DNA of 64,000 bases. Origin: Lacrimispora amygdalina. Its GTDB lineage: Bacteria; Bacillota; Clostridia; Lachnospirales; Lachnospiraceae. The position numbers were made by a program, and so were the translations under genes. The stretch covers positions 85,242 to 149,241 of the forward strand of contig NZ_OAOF01000013.1 in the NCBI RefSeq assembly GCF_900205965.1, given 5' to 3'. The notes below the pieces were generated by a model. That model was not told the DNA's origin. It did no database searches and saw only the letters and a list, made by a program, of their open reading frames with translations. Position 1 is the stretch's first letter. Each line of letters starts with the position of its first letter. Of the stretch, positions 16,530 through 25,634 are shown one piece after another.

Positions 16530-18170
16530 TTACTGGTTTTCACTCATCTCTTCTTCTGTCAGGGTAAATACCTGTCTCTTACGAGCCATCTCATCACTTT
16601 CCAGATACTCATCATAGGTAGTGATCTTATCGATCAGCTGACCGCCTACAATCTCCATGATACGGTTTGCAGTTGTCTCTACGATCTGATGGTCACGGGA
16701 GGAGAAAAGAAGCACTCCCTGGAACTTCACCAGTCCGTTATTCAATGCTGTAATGGATTCCATGTCTAGGTGGTCCGTCGGCTCATCTAAAAGAAGTACA
16801 TTCGCTCCGGAGATCATCAGTTTTGAAAGCATGCAGCGCACCTTCTCACCACCGGATAAAACTTTTACTTTCTTTACACCGTCTTCTCCTGCAAAAAGCA
16901 TACGTCCCAGGAAACCACGTACATAAGTAGCATCCTTTTCAGGAGAATACTGGGTCAGCCAGTCCACGATGGTGTCATCATTATCGAATTCTGCGGTATT
17001 ATCCTTGGGGAAATAGCACTGGGTTGTGGTAAGCCCCCATTTATAATCGCCTTCATCCGCTTCCATCTCACCGGAAAGAATCTTAAACAGGACGGTCTTC
17101 GCAAGCTCGTTGGGCCCTACAAAAGCCACCTTATCCTCTCTGGTTAAGGTAAATGAAATATGATCAAGAACCTTTACCCCATCAATGGTTTTGGATAAAT
17201 TATTAACAGTAAGAACCTCATTCCCGATCTCACGGGCCGGACGGAAATCAATATAGGGATATTTCCGGCTGGAAGGTTTGATGTCATCCAGTTCAATCTT
17301 TTCTAAGGCACGTTTTCTGGAAGTTGCCTGCTTGGATTTGGAAGCATTGGCTGAGAAACGCTGAATAAAGTCCTGCAGTTCCTTAATCTTTTCTTCCTTC
17401 TTCCTGTTGGCTTCCTTCATCTGCTTCACCATAAGCTGGCTTGATTCATACCAGAAGTCATAGTTACCGGCATAAAGCTGGATCTTGCTGTAGTCGATGT
17501 CTGCTATATGGGTGCAGACCTTATTTAAAAAGTAACGGTCATGGGAAACCACGATTACCGTATTTTCAAAATTAATTAAAAACTCTTCCAGCCATGCAAT
17601 CGCATCCAGATCCAAATGGTTGGTCGGCTCATCTAACAAAAGAATGTCCGGATTACCAAAAAGAGCCTGTGCAAGGAGCACTTTCACCTTCTGGGCACCG
17701 GTTAGATCCTTCATCAGTTTATAATGGAATTCGGTCTCAATTCCAAGGCCGTTTAAAAGGTTTGCAGCATCGGACTCCGCTTCCCAGCCGTTCATGGTTG
17801 CGAATTCTCCCTCCAGATCTGCAGCCTTAATACCATCCTCATCCGTGAAGTCTTCCTTCATGTAGATGGCATCCTTTTCCTTCATAATCTCATATAATCT
17901 CACATTTCCCATGATTACCGTATCAAGAACCTGACACTCATCATATTTAAAATGGTCCTGTTTTAAGAATGAAAGTCTCTGACCCGGTGTGATCACAATA
18001 TCACCGCCGGTAGGCTCCAGTTCGCCGGAAAGAATTTTTAAGAACGTGGATTTACCGGCACCGTTGGCACCGATTAAGCCATAACAGTTGCCTTCCGTAA
18101 ACTTAATATTTACATCTTCAAACAATGCTTTTTTTCCAAGTCTTAATGTTACGTTATGTGCACTAATCAT
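16530..18170 (-). CDS. ABC-F ATPase, YbiT type
   Basis: 546 residues with two ABC domains and no membrane segments. The first domain is standard at Walker A (GANGAGKST) and Walker B (LLLDEPTNHLD) but has the signature LTGAQKVK. The second domain has a divergent Walker A, GPNELAKTVLF, and SSRDHQ in place of the SHDR H-loop, both of which are features I associate with YbiT-like ABC-F proteins rather than damage. Ribosome-associated translation factor by family; function in YbiT members is poorly known. Confidence 0.85.
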   Translation of the reverse strand: MISAHNVTLRLGKKALFEDVNIKFTEGNCYGLIGANGAGKSTFLKILSGELEPTGGDIVITPGQRLSFLKQDHFKYDECQVLDTVIMGNVRLYEIMKEKDAIYMKEDFTDEDGIKAADLEGEFATMNGWEAESDAANLLNGLGIETEFHYKLMKDLTGAQKVKVLLAQALFGNPDILLLDEPTNHLDLDAIAWLEEFLINFENTVIVVSHDRYFLNKVCTHIADIDYSKIQLYAGNYDFWYESSQLMVKQMKEANRKKEEKIKELQDFIQRFSANASKSKQATSRKRALEKIELDDIKPSSRKYPYIDFRPAREIGNEVLTVNNLSKTIDGVKVLDHISFTLTREDKVAFVGPNELAKTVLFKILSGEMEADEGDYKWGLTTTQCYFPKDNTAEFDNDDTIVDWLTQYSPEKDATYVRGFLGRMLFAGEDGVKKVKVLSGGEKVRCMLSKLMISGANVLLLDEPTDHLDMESITALNNGLVKFQGVLLFSSRDHQIVETTANRIMEIVGGQLIDKITTYDEYLESDEMARKRQVFTLTEEEMSENQ

Positions 18171-18234
18171 CTTAATTCCCTTTCTGAAATCTGGTTTTAA
18201 TCCATATCATAAGCTACGCCGAAATCATCAAAAT

Positions 18235-18252
18235 AGGGGTCTTTTGGCCCCT
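18235..18252 (-). terminator. Small hairpin, possible terminator
   Basis: AGGGGTC pairs with GGCCCCT around a TTTT loop (one G-T pair). Leftward it is followed by ATTTTG. It lies 90 bases after the lipoprotein gene stop and 65 bases before the YbiT-type start, so it could end the amino-acid transporter operon. Confidence 0.45.
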
Positions 18253-18342
18253 GATCTGTCATCTCTCTTATTTTACATGAAAATCCCGAATTTGCAAGCC
18301 TTTTATCAAAAAAGCCCTGCCCATCCGGGATTTATACCTGGT

Positions 18343-18993
18343 TTACTTCGCTGCTTCCACCTTTAATGGGAAGTTGGATTCACTTCCTGCATCATAGGTA
18401 ACCGTTACATAGGTAACTTTTACCAAAGCACCGCTTCCATTGCTGTCATCACTGGCGTTTCCAAGCACGCCCGACTCCAGCCCTTCGCAGTTATCTTTAA
18501 TAAAGCCCATCTCTTTTCCAGAATCTGTATTAATGGTAAAGGTACTCATAGCCTGATCCCTTACACTTCCGGTCACTTCCTTTACTTCCATCTTATCCTG
18601 AGCATCCAGAACTAGAACAACCTTTGCATTGGTCGTATCAGAGCCGGAAATCTCTCCTTTATAGATGATGGAAACTTTCACATCCGGTTCCAGTGAATAA
18701 GAGGTTTCAACCATAACATCATTCAGATGGAAGGCAGCTTTTGCATCGCCGTTTAAGACAGTCATGGACTCCATATTATCAGTTACTTCCGTGACCTTAC
18801 CGGTCAATATCTTAAATTCTGCTGTACTTCCGGGCGCCTGGGTACTTGCCGCCGGAGAAGTTTCATTCACGGTTTTAGTCTCTGTTTCCGCAACGGTACC
18901 GGCTGCGCTCTGTGTCTGCTCTGGTGATTTACCGCATGCGGTAAATAAAGCAGCTGCGCAGACAGCTAATGCAATAATCAAAGTCCTTTTCAT
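18343..18993 (-). CDS. Predicted lipoprotein of unknown function
   Basis: 216 residues. A lipoprotein signal, MKRTLIIALAVCAAALFTAC, has its lipobox cysteine at position 20. A Thr/Ser/Glu-rich linker (about 25-60) precedes two beta-rich repeats: GKVTEVTDNMESMTVLN and GSVRDQAMSTFTINTDSG look like two copies of the same small beta domain. No enzyme motif is seen. ATG at 18993 is chosen because it begins the signal peptide and has AGAGGATG upstream. It follows the amino-acid transporter ATPase by 91 bases on the same strand, but a functional link is not shown. Confidence 0.7.
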   Translation of the reverse strand: MKRTLIIALAVCAAALFTACGKSPEQTQSAAGTVAETETKTVNETSPAASTQAPGSTAEFKILTGKVTEVTDNMESMTVLNGDAKAAFHLNDVMVETSYSLEPDVKVSIIYKGEISGSDTTNAKVVLVLDAQDKMEVKEVTGSVRDQAMSTFTINTDSGKEMGFIKDNCEGLESGVLGNASDDSNGSGALVKVTYVTVTYDAGSESNFPLKVEAAK

Positions 18994-19084
18994 AAAGCAT
19001 CCTCTTTTCTCTGTTTGCCATTTCATGTTATACCGATTTAGTATACCATCCGATTGTGAAGAGTTTTTTTCTTTTTTCTTAATA

Positions 19085-19849
19085 TTATAGAATATCTCCA
19101 TACCTTCCAAGAAAACTCTGGGTTCTCAAATTGCTGGATGCAAACACCTCATCCGGAGTCCCTTCCTCAACAATCACACCCTCTGCCATAAAAATCACCC
19201 GGTCGGAGATATCCCTGGCAAATGCCATCTCATGGGTGACAATTACCATGGCAATATGCAGATCTGCCAGGGATTTAATAACCTTAAGTACTTCACCGGT
19301 CAGCTCAGGATCCAGCGCGGAAGTCGGCTCATCAAAAAAGAGAATTTTAGGATTTAATGCAAGCGCTCTGGCAATCGCAACTCTCTGGCACTGCCCGCCG
19401 GACAACTGGCAGGGATATGCATCTGCCTTATCCGCAAGCCCCATCTTCTGAAGGAGTACTTTTGCCTCACTGACTGCTTCTTCTTTACTCCGCTTCTGAA
19501 CATGAATTGGTGCATCAATAATATTATCCAGAACAGTCATATGAGGAAACAGATTGAAATTCTGAAAAACCAGACCATAATTTTTCTGGATCTCTCTCAG
19601 TTTTTCTTTCTTTGCATAGACAGAAGTCCCACCGCTTCCATTCCACGCAGCCTTCTCTCCCAGATAAAACAATTCGCCTCCATCCATCTGTTCCAGCATG
19701 GTGGCACATCGAAGCAGAGTAGACTTTCCGGAACCGGAAGGCCCGATGACAGAAAGAATCTCTCCTTCTTTCACAGCAAGAGAGATATCCCGAAGAACTC
19801 TCTGCTGGTCAAATGATTTTTCCACATGGTTCATTTCCAGTACGTGCAT
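19085..19849 (-). CDS. Polar amino-acid ABC transporter ATP-binding protein
   Basis: 254-residue ABC ATPase of the GlnQ/HisP group: Walker A GPSGSGKST, Q-loop FQNFNLFPHMTVL, signature QLSGGQCQR, Walker B ILFFDEPTSALDPEL and H-loop THEM. It carries an 18-residue insert near residues 62-80 compared with the usual GlnQ (LGEKAAWNGSGGTSVYAKKE). Third gene of a substrate-binding protein-permease-ATPase operon. Confidence 0.93.
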   Translation of the reverse strand: MHVLEMNHVEKSFDQQRVLRDISLAVKEGEILSVIGPSGSGKSTLLRCATMLEQMDGGELFYLGEKAAWNGSGGTSVYAKKEKLREIQKNYGLVFQNFNLFPHMTVLDNIIDAPIHVQKRSKEEAVSEAKVLLQKMGLADKADAYPCQLSGGQCQRVAIARALALNPKILFFDEPTSALDPELTGEVLKVIKSLADLHIAMVIVTHEMAFARDISDRVIFMAEGVIVEEGTPDEVFASSNLRTQSFLGRYGDIL

Positions 19850-19860
19850 CTCGCTTCCTC

Positions 19861-20511
19861 CTATTGGTAATAATTCATCCGTTTTTCTATGTATTCCATG
19901 AGCATGGCTACAACCAGGTTGAATACATAGTAGAAAAGACCTGCTGCCACAAAAGGAATCAGGCTTGTCTGGGAAGATGCCAGCGCCTTTGCTACAGCAA
20001 ACATCTCCAGTACACTGATGGTAAACGCAAGGGAAGTATCCTTAACCAGTGTAATTACCTCGTTTGTAACTGAAGGAAGAATCCGTTTTACTACCTGAGG
20101 AAATATGATTCTGAAAAATGTCTGATTCTTTGTATATCCCAGAAGCTTTGCCGCCTCATACTGCCCCGCAGGCATGGACTGGATGCCGCTTCTGTATATT
20201 TCTGCAAAATAGGCTGCATAGTTGATAACAAAGCCGATAAAAGCAGCCCAAAGCCGGTAACCGTTCCCAACCTTTACTCCAAAAAGGTAATAGGGACCAA
20301 AATACACCACCATAAGCTGCAGCATCAAAGGGGTTCCTCTCATGACTGAAATATAGAATTTAACAATGGCCTCTATGACCCGGTTTTTAGACATCCTCCC
20401 AAAGGAGACCAAAAGTCCCAGAGGCAGAGAAAAGATGAGTGTCACCAGAAAGATCTGGATGCTGACCCACATTCCTCCTGCCAGTTGTGTAAGTATCTTT
20501 GTAAAAGCCAT
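19861..20511 (-). CDS. Polar amino-acid ABC transporter permease
   Basis: 216-residue HisM/GlnP-type permease with about five membrane segments. The cytoplasmic EAA loop is visible as YEAAKLLGYTKNQTFFRIIFPQ. MRGTPLMLQLMVVYFG is a strong family signature. It is 22 bases downstream of the substrate-binding protein gene and 11 bases upstream of the ATPase gene. Confidence 0.94.
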   Translation of the reverse strand: MAFTKILTQLAGGMWVSIQIFLVTLIFSLPLGLLVSFGRMSKNRVIEAIVKFYISVMRGTPLMLQLMVVYFGPYYLFGVKVGNGYRLWAAFIGFVINYAAYFAEIYRSGIQSMPAGQYEAAKLLGYTKNQTFFRIIFPQVVKRILPSVTNEVITLVKDTSLAFTISVLEMFAVAKALASSQTSLIPFVAAGLFYYVFNLVVAMLMEYIEKRMNYYQ

Positions 20512-20533
20512 GATTGCCCTCCGTCAGTATCAA

Positions 20534-21394
20534 TTATTTTCCTATTGTTGTTACATCTTTACCGAACCATTTTTCGGAAATGGTCTTTAAGGTACCGTCT
20601 GCAGCCATTGCTTCCAGCTGCTCCTGCACCTGGTCTTTTAAGGCTTCATTTCCCTTTTTAAAGCCGACTCCGTATTCCTCTGCTGCAAGCGCTTCATCAA
20701 GAATAACAAAATCCGCCTTTCTCTGCTGGATCTGATAAGCTGCTACGATCTCATCCATTGCCACACAGTTTACAGCCCCCATTTCCAGATCCATAAAAGC
20801 AGTATTGTAATCCGGAGTTGTCTGAAGTGTCTGGAAGGTTTTGGCTAATGTGTCATCATCCTTTAATGCGGCCTCTGCAGATGAATCGGCCTGCACCTCC
20901 ACTACCTTACCGGATAGATCGGCAAGCGTCTTGATTCCGGAATCCTTTGCCACAACAAAGACCTGGCGGTTAGCCATATAAGGCTTTGTCCAGGTATATC
21001 CATCTTCTCTTCCATTGATGGTAAAGCCATTCCAGATACAGTCTATGTTACCGCTCTCCAGTTCCATATCCTTCGCATCCCAGGCAATTGGCTGGGGTGT
21101 GAAGGTTTTACCCAGGCGGTCTGCCACCTCTTTTGCAAGGTCTAAATCAAATCCTGTATATTCCCCGTTGTCTCCCACAAATCCCATAGGAGGGAAATCC
21201 TGATCAAATCCAACGGTAAATGTATCTTTTCCGGTGTCCGCCGCAGTCGTCTCCTCTGCTTTTTCAGTTCCTGCAGATGAAGATTCTGCTTTCTTTGTTT
21301 CTGCCGCTGCAGGCACATCCTTTTTCGCTCCACAGCCGCTTAATAAAACCGCTGCTCCTAATAATGCCGCTGCCATAATCATGCCTTTTTTCAT
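20534..21394 (-). CDS. Polar amino-acid ABC transporter substrate-binding lipoprotein
   Basis: 286 residues. The lipoprotein signal ends at LLSGC (Cys21), followed by a Glu/Thr/Ala-rich linker and an SBP_bac_3 domain starting at FTVGFDQDFPPMGFVGDNG. DYNTAFMDLEMGAVNCVAMDE is a typical hinge region. The exact amino acid (Gln, Cys, Arg and others) cannot be told. The ATG at 21394 has GAGGAGG nine bases upstream; an upstream in-frame start at 21421 is not supported. Confidence 0.93.
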   Translation of the reverse strand: MKKGMIMAAALLGAAVLLSGCGAKKDVPAAAETKKAESSSAGTEKAEETTAADTGKDTFTVGFDQDFPPMGFVGDNGEYTGFDLDLAKEVADRLGKTFTPQPIAWDAKDMELESGNIDCIWNGFTINGREDGYTWTKPYMANRQVFVVAKDSGIKTLADLSGKVVEVQADSSAEAALKDDDTLAKTFQTLQTTPDYNTAFMDLEMGAVNCVAMDEIVAAYQIQQRKADFVILDEALAAEEYGVGFKKGNEALKDQVQEQLEAMAADGTLKTISEKWFGKDVTTIGK

Positions 21395-21480
21395 AACATA
21401 AATCCTCCTCGTAATTTTCATGTGTTACCATGGTAGCATAGTAAAGTGTTTCTGTAAAGAAGAAATTTATGTATAATCTG

Positions 21481-23064
21481 CTAAAACCTTATAAATGTAA
21501 AGATAAGAATCAGTATTACGATTGCGGCAGCCCCTCCAGCCAGAAACACCGGACTTAAAATCCCTTCACTCCGCGCTGTATCTGTCTCTGGCTCCGCAAG
21601 CATTCCCCATGGACTCAGTATTAAAACTCCCTGGGGCACCTCTTTGAAATTCCCGCTGCTTAAAAACTCTGAGAATTCATTCCAGTCCCGTTCAATTAAT
21701 TTCCTGCCTTCCTTAAAATCCTCAGCAGGGTTTCTTTTGTCTTTTGTAAAAAAAGGCTCTGGCTCTCTTGTATTTTCTGTGATTTCTTTTTTCTTTAAAA
21801 ATTGCTGATAGGCATAACGGAGTCCTTTATTGGCGGCCTCATTCACATCGGCCTTTGTCTGATATAAATTCATGATGTAATAAAAAATCTTGTATACATC
21901 CTTTGTTTCAAAAACTGGTTTTCTTCCTGACGCTCCTGAATTGTTCCGCGATGACCTGACCGCCATCTCCTGAATCCATTTATCAGTCAATCGGTCACCG
22001 GCTTCTCTTAAATCCATGGCAAGACCTTTTTCCAGCCCCAGAGATGATGCAAAAATCTGTGATTTTATTGACATAAGCGCCGCTAAAAATCCCCAGAGTT
22101 CTTCGCTCTTTCCCGTCAGACCTGCAAGCTTAAACAGATTCCCTTCTCTGTTCAAATACGATGCAAGACGCTGGGCTGTCTCCAGATCTTTTATCTCATA
22201 AATCCTTCCGGTTTTCAGCGGAGAGAGCGTTAAACTGGCCCCGTGGTTCTTTCCCGCTTTCCCCTTTAAAGAAACGCCTCTCTCCAGTATCATCAATGAA
22301 GTTTCTTTCATCAGGTTCTTAGCGTATCCTGGGTTGTTTTTAATCGTACCCGCACCTGCCGGCTGGTAAATGATTCCCGTATTGACCTCATTTTCGTTAT
22401 CCGGGACCGGAGTTCTGATTCCACTTTCATTAACAGCCTCTGCTGAACTTCCCGTTAAATCTCTGCCCCCGAACATCTGATTCAGCTCTGCCTCAGTTAA
22501 ATTCTTTCCCATGACACTGCGGCAGACTGCCGCCCGCAATGCAATGATACTTACAGCAGATCCATAATTTTTAAACAATTGCTCCAGGTCCCCAAGGCGG
22601 GACACCAAAAGTTTTTGAAGCAGCAGAGACAACTCCTGATTCAGCCGGTCTGCTTCTTCCCCCTCCTGAGTCCCATGGGTAAGAACTGCTAAGAGAAGCT
22701 CCTGATAAATTTTTGCCAGCCGGTTTAATTCCTCTGAAACAGGAATCGTTTCAGAAGGACACCAATCCGTAATCTCTCGAAAAGCTTCCTTCCACTCTTC
22801 CTCATCCCAAAGATCAGATGAATCGCGTACGGAAGCAGTATCTCTGTCCGCTCCTGATTGTTTTGGTTTATCTGATTTTTCCGATTGCTCTGCTTTTGCC
22901 TCTTCCTTTATAGCCTGAGTCTGGGCAATGGCCTCATTTAACAGAATCTCACCTGTGATAATACCTTTCGGGTTCAAGTCCGTTATCTCACTCATATTAC
23001 CCTCCGGCGTTCCCTCTGCTTTTAGATCCCCCGGAAAGGCCGGGTCCTGCACCCTGATTTCCAT
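21481..23064 (-). CDS. Large tail-anchored protein of unknown function
   Basis: 527 residues that I do not recognise. The N-terminal 80 residues are charged and low in complexity; the middle is largely helical (LNRLAKIYQELLLAVL, LNQELSLLLQKLLVSRL); the C terminus has one membrane segment (about 506-525, PVFLAGGAAAIVILILIFTF) followed by only RF. That is the layout of a tail-anchored protein with a cytoplasmic body. No enzyme motif is seen. It begins 28 bases after pyrC and is probably the last gene of that operon. Confidence 0.7.
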   Translation of the reverse strand: MEIRVQDPAFPGDLKAEGTPEGNMSEITDLNPKGIITGEILLNEAIAQTQAIKEEAKAEQSEKSDKPKQSGADRDTASVRDSSDLWDEEEWKEAFREITDWCPSETIPVSEELNRLAKIYQELLLAVLTHGTQEGEEADRLNQELSLLLQKLLVSRLGDLEQLFKNYGSAVSIIALRAAVCRSVMGKNLTEAELNQMFGGRDLTGSSAEAVNESGIRTPVPDNENEVNTGIIYQPAGAGTIKNNPGYAKNLMKETSLMILERGVSLKGKAGKNHGASLTLSPLKTGRIYEIKDLETAQRLASYLNREGNLFKLAGLTGKSEELWGFLAALMSIKSQIFASSLGLEKGLAMDLREAGDRLTDKWIQEMAVRSSRNNSGASGRKPVFETKDVYKIFYYIMNLYQTKADVNEAANKGLRYAYQQFLKKKEITENTREPEPFFTKDKRNPAEDFKEGRKLIERDWNEFSEFLSSGNFKEVPQGVLILSPWGMLAEPETDTARSEGILSPVFLAGGAAAIVILILIFTFIRF

Positions 23065-23092
23065 CTTTTATCCTTTTCTGGCGTATGTCCGA

Positions 23093-24382
23093 TTAATCTT
23101 TTTCATCCTGATATACAATCTTTCCCCTGCAGATCGTATATTTTACTTTTCCAAAAAGCTTCTTCCCTGTAAATGGCGAATTAGAAGACTTGGAAACGTA
23201 TTCACCTGCCGTCCATTCCTCATTCGGATCGAAAATTACCAGATCCGCCATACCGCCTGTTTTCAGCACGCCGCAGTCCAGTCTGTATAATTTTGCCGGA
23301 TTTATGCTCATCTTTTCCAATAACTGCATCATGGTTAAATGCCCGGTACGGACCAATGCTGTCACTCCCAGCCCCAGTGCTGTTTCCAGACCAATAATAC
23401 CGCTGGGTGCCTCCAGAAGAGGCCTGTCTTTTTCTTCCGCACTGTGAGGCGCATGATCCGTAGCGATGATATCGATGCTTCCGTCTTTCAGACCTTCTAT
23501 CACTGCTAAGCGGTCTGCCTCTGTCCGCAGCGGTGGATTCATCTTCGCCAGACTTCCGTGGATAAGCACAGCTTCTTCTGTCAGGGTAAAATGATGGGGA
23601 GTTACCTCTGCATAAACATCTGCCCCTGAATCTTTAGCAAACCGGACCATGCCAACCGATGCAGCTGAACTGATATGCTGAATATTCACCGCAGCCCTGG
23701 TATGAAGCGCAAGCATGCAGTCTCTTGCAACAAGGCTGTCTTCAGCCTCTGCCGGAGATCCGTAAATACCGAGACGTTCTGAAACTTTCCCATGATTAAT
23801 TCCGTTATTTTTAATTAATGCCGGATCCTCCTCATGAAAGCTTAAAGGAAGATTTAAACTGGCTGCCTGTTCCATGGCCTGTTTCACAAGACCGGAATCC
23901 ATCAATGGAATTCCGTCATCTGTGAAACCAGCTGCTCCATGAGATGCCAATTCCTTCATATCCGTCAGTTCACGCCCCTCCAGTCCTTTAGATACAGCCG
24001 CCGCATGAAGAACATGGATCCCAGTCTTTTCCCCTTCCTTTTTTACATATTCCAGAGTATCTGTATTGTCCACCGGGGGCTTCGTATTCGCCATACAGAC
24101 AACCGTTGTAAAACCGCCTTTGGCAGCCGCTCTTGCACCTGTCTGAATGTCTTCTTTGTAGGTGAGACCCGGATCACGAAAATGAACATGGACGTCTACA
24201 AGCCCGGGTGCTGCAATCAGGCCTGAGGCATCTATCACCACATCCTCCTTTGATGCTGCCGCTCCCTGCGGACTCAGACCTGTTCCCATACCGACTATCA
24301 CTCCATCTTCTATGCAGATATCCATATCCTGTTCTGTCTGAGTTGCTGGATCAATTACATGAGCATTCTTAATCCATATCAT
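23093..24382 (-). CDS. pyrC: Dihydroorotase
   Basis: Zinc amidohydrolase of pyrimidine synthesis that closes carbamoyl aspartate to dihydroorotate. 429 residues, type I class. Metal ligands appear in DVHVHFRDPG (HxH), the later His in LSFHEEDP and VNIQHISS, and Asp in IIATDHAPH. The four-base overlap ATGA with the thrE C-terminal gene and the presence of no other pyr gene nearby are notable: pyrC travels here with exporter genes. The DVHVHFRDPGLTYKED signature favours true dihydroorotase over allantoinase or dihydropyrimidinase. Confidence 0.93.
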   Translation of the reverse strand: MIWIKNAHVIDPATQTEQDMDICIEDGVIVGMGTGLSPQGAAASKEDVVIDASGLIAAPGLVDVHVHFRDPGLTYKEDIQTGARAAAKGGFTTVVCMANTKPPVDNTDTLEYVKKEGEKTGIHVLHAAAVSKGLEGRELTDMKELASHGAAGFTDDGIPLMDSGLVKQAMEQAASLNLPLSFHEEDPALIKNNGINHGKVSERLGIYGSPAEAEDSLVARDCMLALHTRAAVNIQHISSAASVGMVRFAKDSGADVYAEVTPHHFTLTEEAVLIHGSLAKMNPPLRTEADRLAVIEGLKDGSIDIIATDHAPHSAEEKDRPLLEAPSGIIGLETALGLGVTALVRTGHLTMMQLLEKMSINPAKLYRLDCGVLKTGGMADLVIFDPNEEWTAGEYVSKSSNSPFTGKKLFGKVKYTICRGKIVYQDEKD

Positions 24383-24852
24383 CGTTTTATTTTTCCTTTC
24401 TTTTCTGATGCCCGTCTGTCCTTTTTTGCTGCAAACCGAAAAAATCCCTGAGGCAATTCAAAAACAAACACAATACCAAGCACGATTGCAACTGCTACTT
24501 TCAGGGCAAGAAACCCGGTATGGGCAGCAAGAGCAGTGTTATCGGTCACAATATAGTAAGCAGTCCAGTAGACCAATGCCCCGGGAACCAGGGGAAATAT
24601 CCCGGATACCAGAAAGATGGTCACCGGGCAGTGCTTTCTGACTGCAAATGTTCTGGAAATCAGGATCACGGCAATGGTTGCAAACAGAGCAGCGGCCGGC
24701 TCCGATAATTGTTTTACCAGCATGCTGTATACAAGCCAGCCGGTTCCGCCAATGAAACCGCAATAAGGGTAATATAAGGCAGGTACCCCAAATAACAGGG
24801 CAAATGCAACCGTACCCAGTGCTGCAACTGCCATCTCAGATATTGCTGTCAC
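24379..24852 (-). CDS. Threonine/serine exporter, C-terminal (ThrE_2) subunit
   Basis: 157-residue membrane protein with four or five segments, matching the ThrE_2 half: SGIFPLVPGALVYWTAYYIV is a clear family motif. GTG start at 24852 with AGGAGGT eight bases upstream; the open frame extends further upstream only as a shadow of the preceding gene. Pairs with the ThrE_1 subunit directly upstream (four-base overlap) and overlaps pyrC downstream. Confidence 0.88.
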   Translation of the reverse strand: MTAISEMAVAALGTVAFALLFGVPALYYPYCGFIGGTGWLVYSMLVKQLSEPAAALFATIAVILISRTFAVRKHCPVTIFLVSGIFPLVPGALVYWTAYYIVTDNTALAAHTGFLALKVAVAIVLGIVFVFELPQGFFRFAAKKDRRASEKKGKIKR

Positions 24853-25634
24853 AATATTGCACCTCCTGTAAAACGGTGAAGCAGACCAAATACCAGCCCC
24901 ACACCCATGGCAATGCAGAAAAACACCAGCAATGCATCCATCATACGGACAGAACCCGCGATATAGTCTCCGTCTGCAATGTCGCGTATGGCATTGGTAA
25001 ATGCGACTCCAGGAATCAGCGGCATAATGGAACCGATGATCATGTAGTTTAAATGGTCTCCCACACGAAGCATATACAAAAGCGTACACAAAGCCGTGAC
25101 AAGTGCTCCGCCGCCGATATTTGCCACCAGCTTGGACAGATGGGGACCAGCAAGAAAGACCACATATCCGTAAAGAAAAACGCCGGAACAAAACGCTGCT
25201 GCCGCATCTTTTAAATTGCCTCCAAACAAATAACAAAAGCAGGCGCTTCCCACTCCTGAGGCGAGAATGCGCATCTTCTTTGATTTACCCGGCATCTGTT
25301 TTATCTGTTCCAGTTTTTCCATCACCTCTGCCGGAGTTAAGGATCCTGTTACAATTTCTCTGGAAAGCTGATTGACAGCGGCCACCCGGTCTAAATGTGT
25401 CCCGCTCACCGGAATATGCTGAACCTTTGCAAATATTTCCTCTCTTTTGTTTCCCGCTGTTGTAAAGATTCCGTTGCTGAGTACAAAGGAACTGCAGGAT
25501 TCAATTCCATAATGACGGCAGATCCGGTCCATGGTTTCTTCCACCCGGAAGATCTCCGCACCATTTTCCAGAAGAATATGACCAGCCATCATGGCGGCAT
25601 CCAATACCTCACGATTCTGATTCCGTTCACTCAT
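24849..25634 (-). CDS. Threonine/serine exporter, N-terminal (ThrE_1/DUF1212) subunit
   Basis: 261 residues. A cytoplasmic N-terminal part (MAGHILLENGAEIFRVEETMDRICRHYG) is followed by about five membrane segments, including IIGSIMPLIPGVAFTNAIRDI, the DUF1212 signature. In many bacteria ThrE is split into this pair; exports threonine, serine or other small acids. ATG at 25634 overlaps the end of the upstream metallo-hydrolase gene, with AGGAG ten bases upstream. Confidence 0.88.
   Translation of the reverse strand: MSERNQNREVLDAAMMAGHILLENGAEIFRVEETMDRICRHYGIESCSSFVLSNGIFTTAGNKREEIFAKVQHIPVSGTHLDRVAAVNQLSREIVTGSLTPAEVMEKLEQIKQMPGKSKKMRILASGVGSACFCYLFGGNLKDAAAAFCSGVFLYGYVVFLAGPHLSKLVANIGGGALVTALCTLLYMLRVGDHLNYMIIGSIMPLIPGVAFTNAIRDIADGDYIAGSVRMMDALLVFFCIAMGVGLVFGLLHRFTGGAIL

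Noticed and set aside
18281..18332. AAATCCCG..CGGGATTT as a terminator
   Set aside because: The loop is over 30 bases and the stem short; the hairpin at 18235-18252 is more convincing.
19050..19072. TTGTGAAGAGTTT near the lipoprotein gene as a third copy of the 138-bp element
   Set aside because: Only about 12 bases match, in the opposite orientation to the gene; the middle block and hairpin are absent.
24853..25236. N-terminal extension of the ThrE_2 frame
   Set aside because: Cys/Arg-rich nonsense that overlaps ThrE_1 in another frame; a GTG with a good ribosome binding site at 24852 gives the family start.
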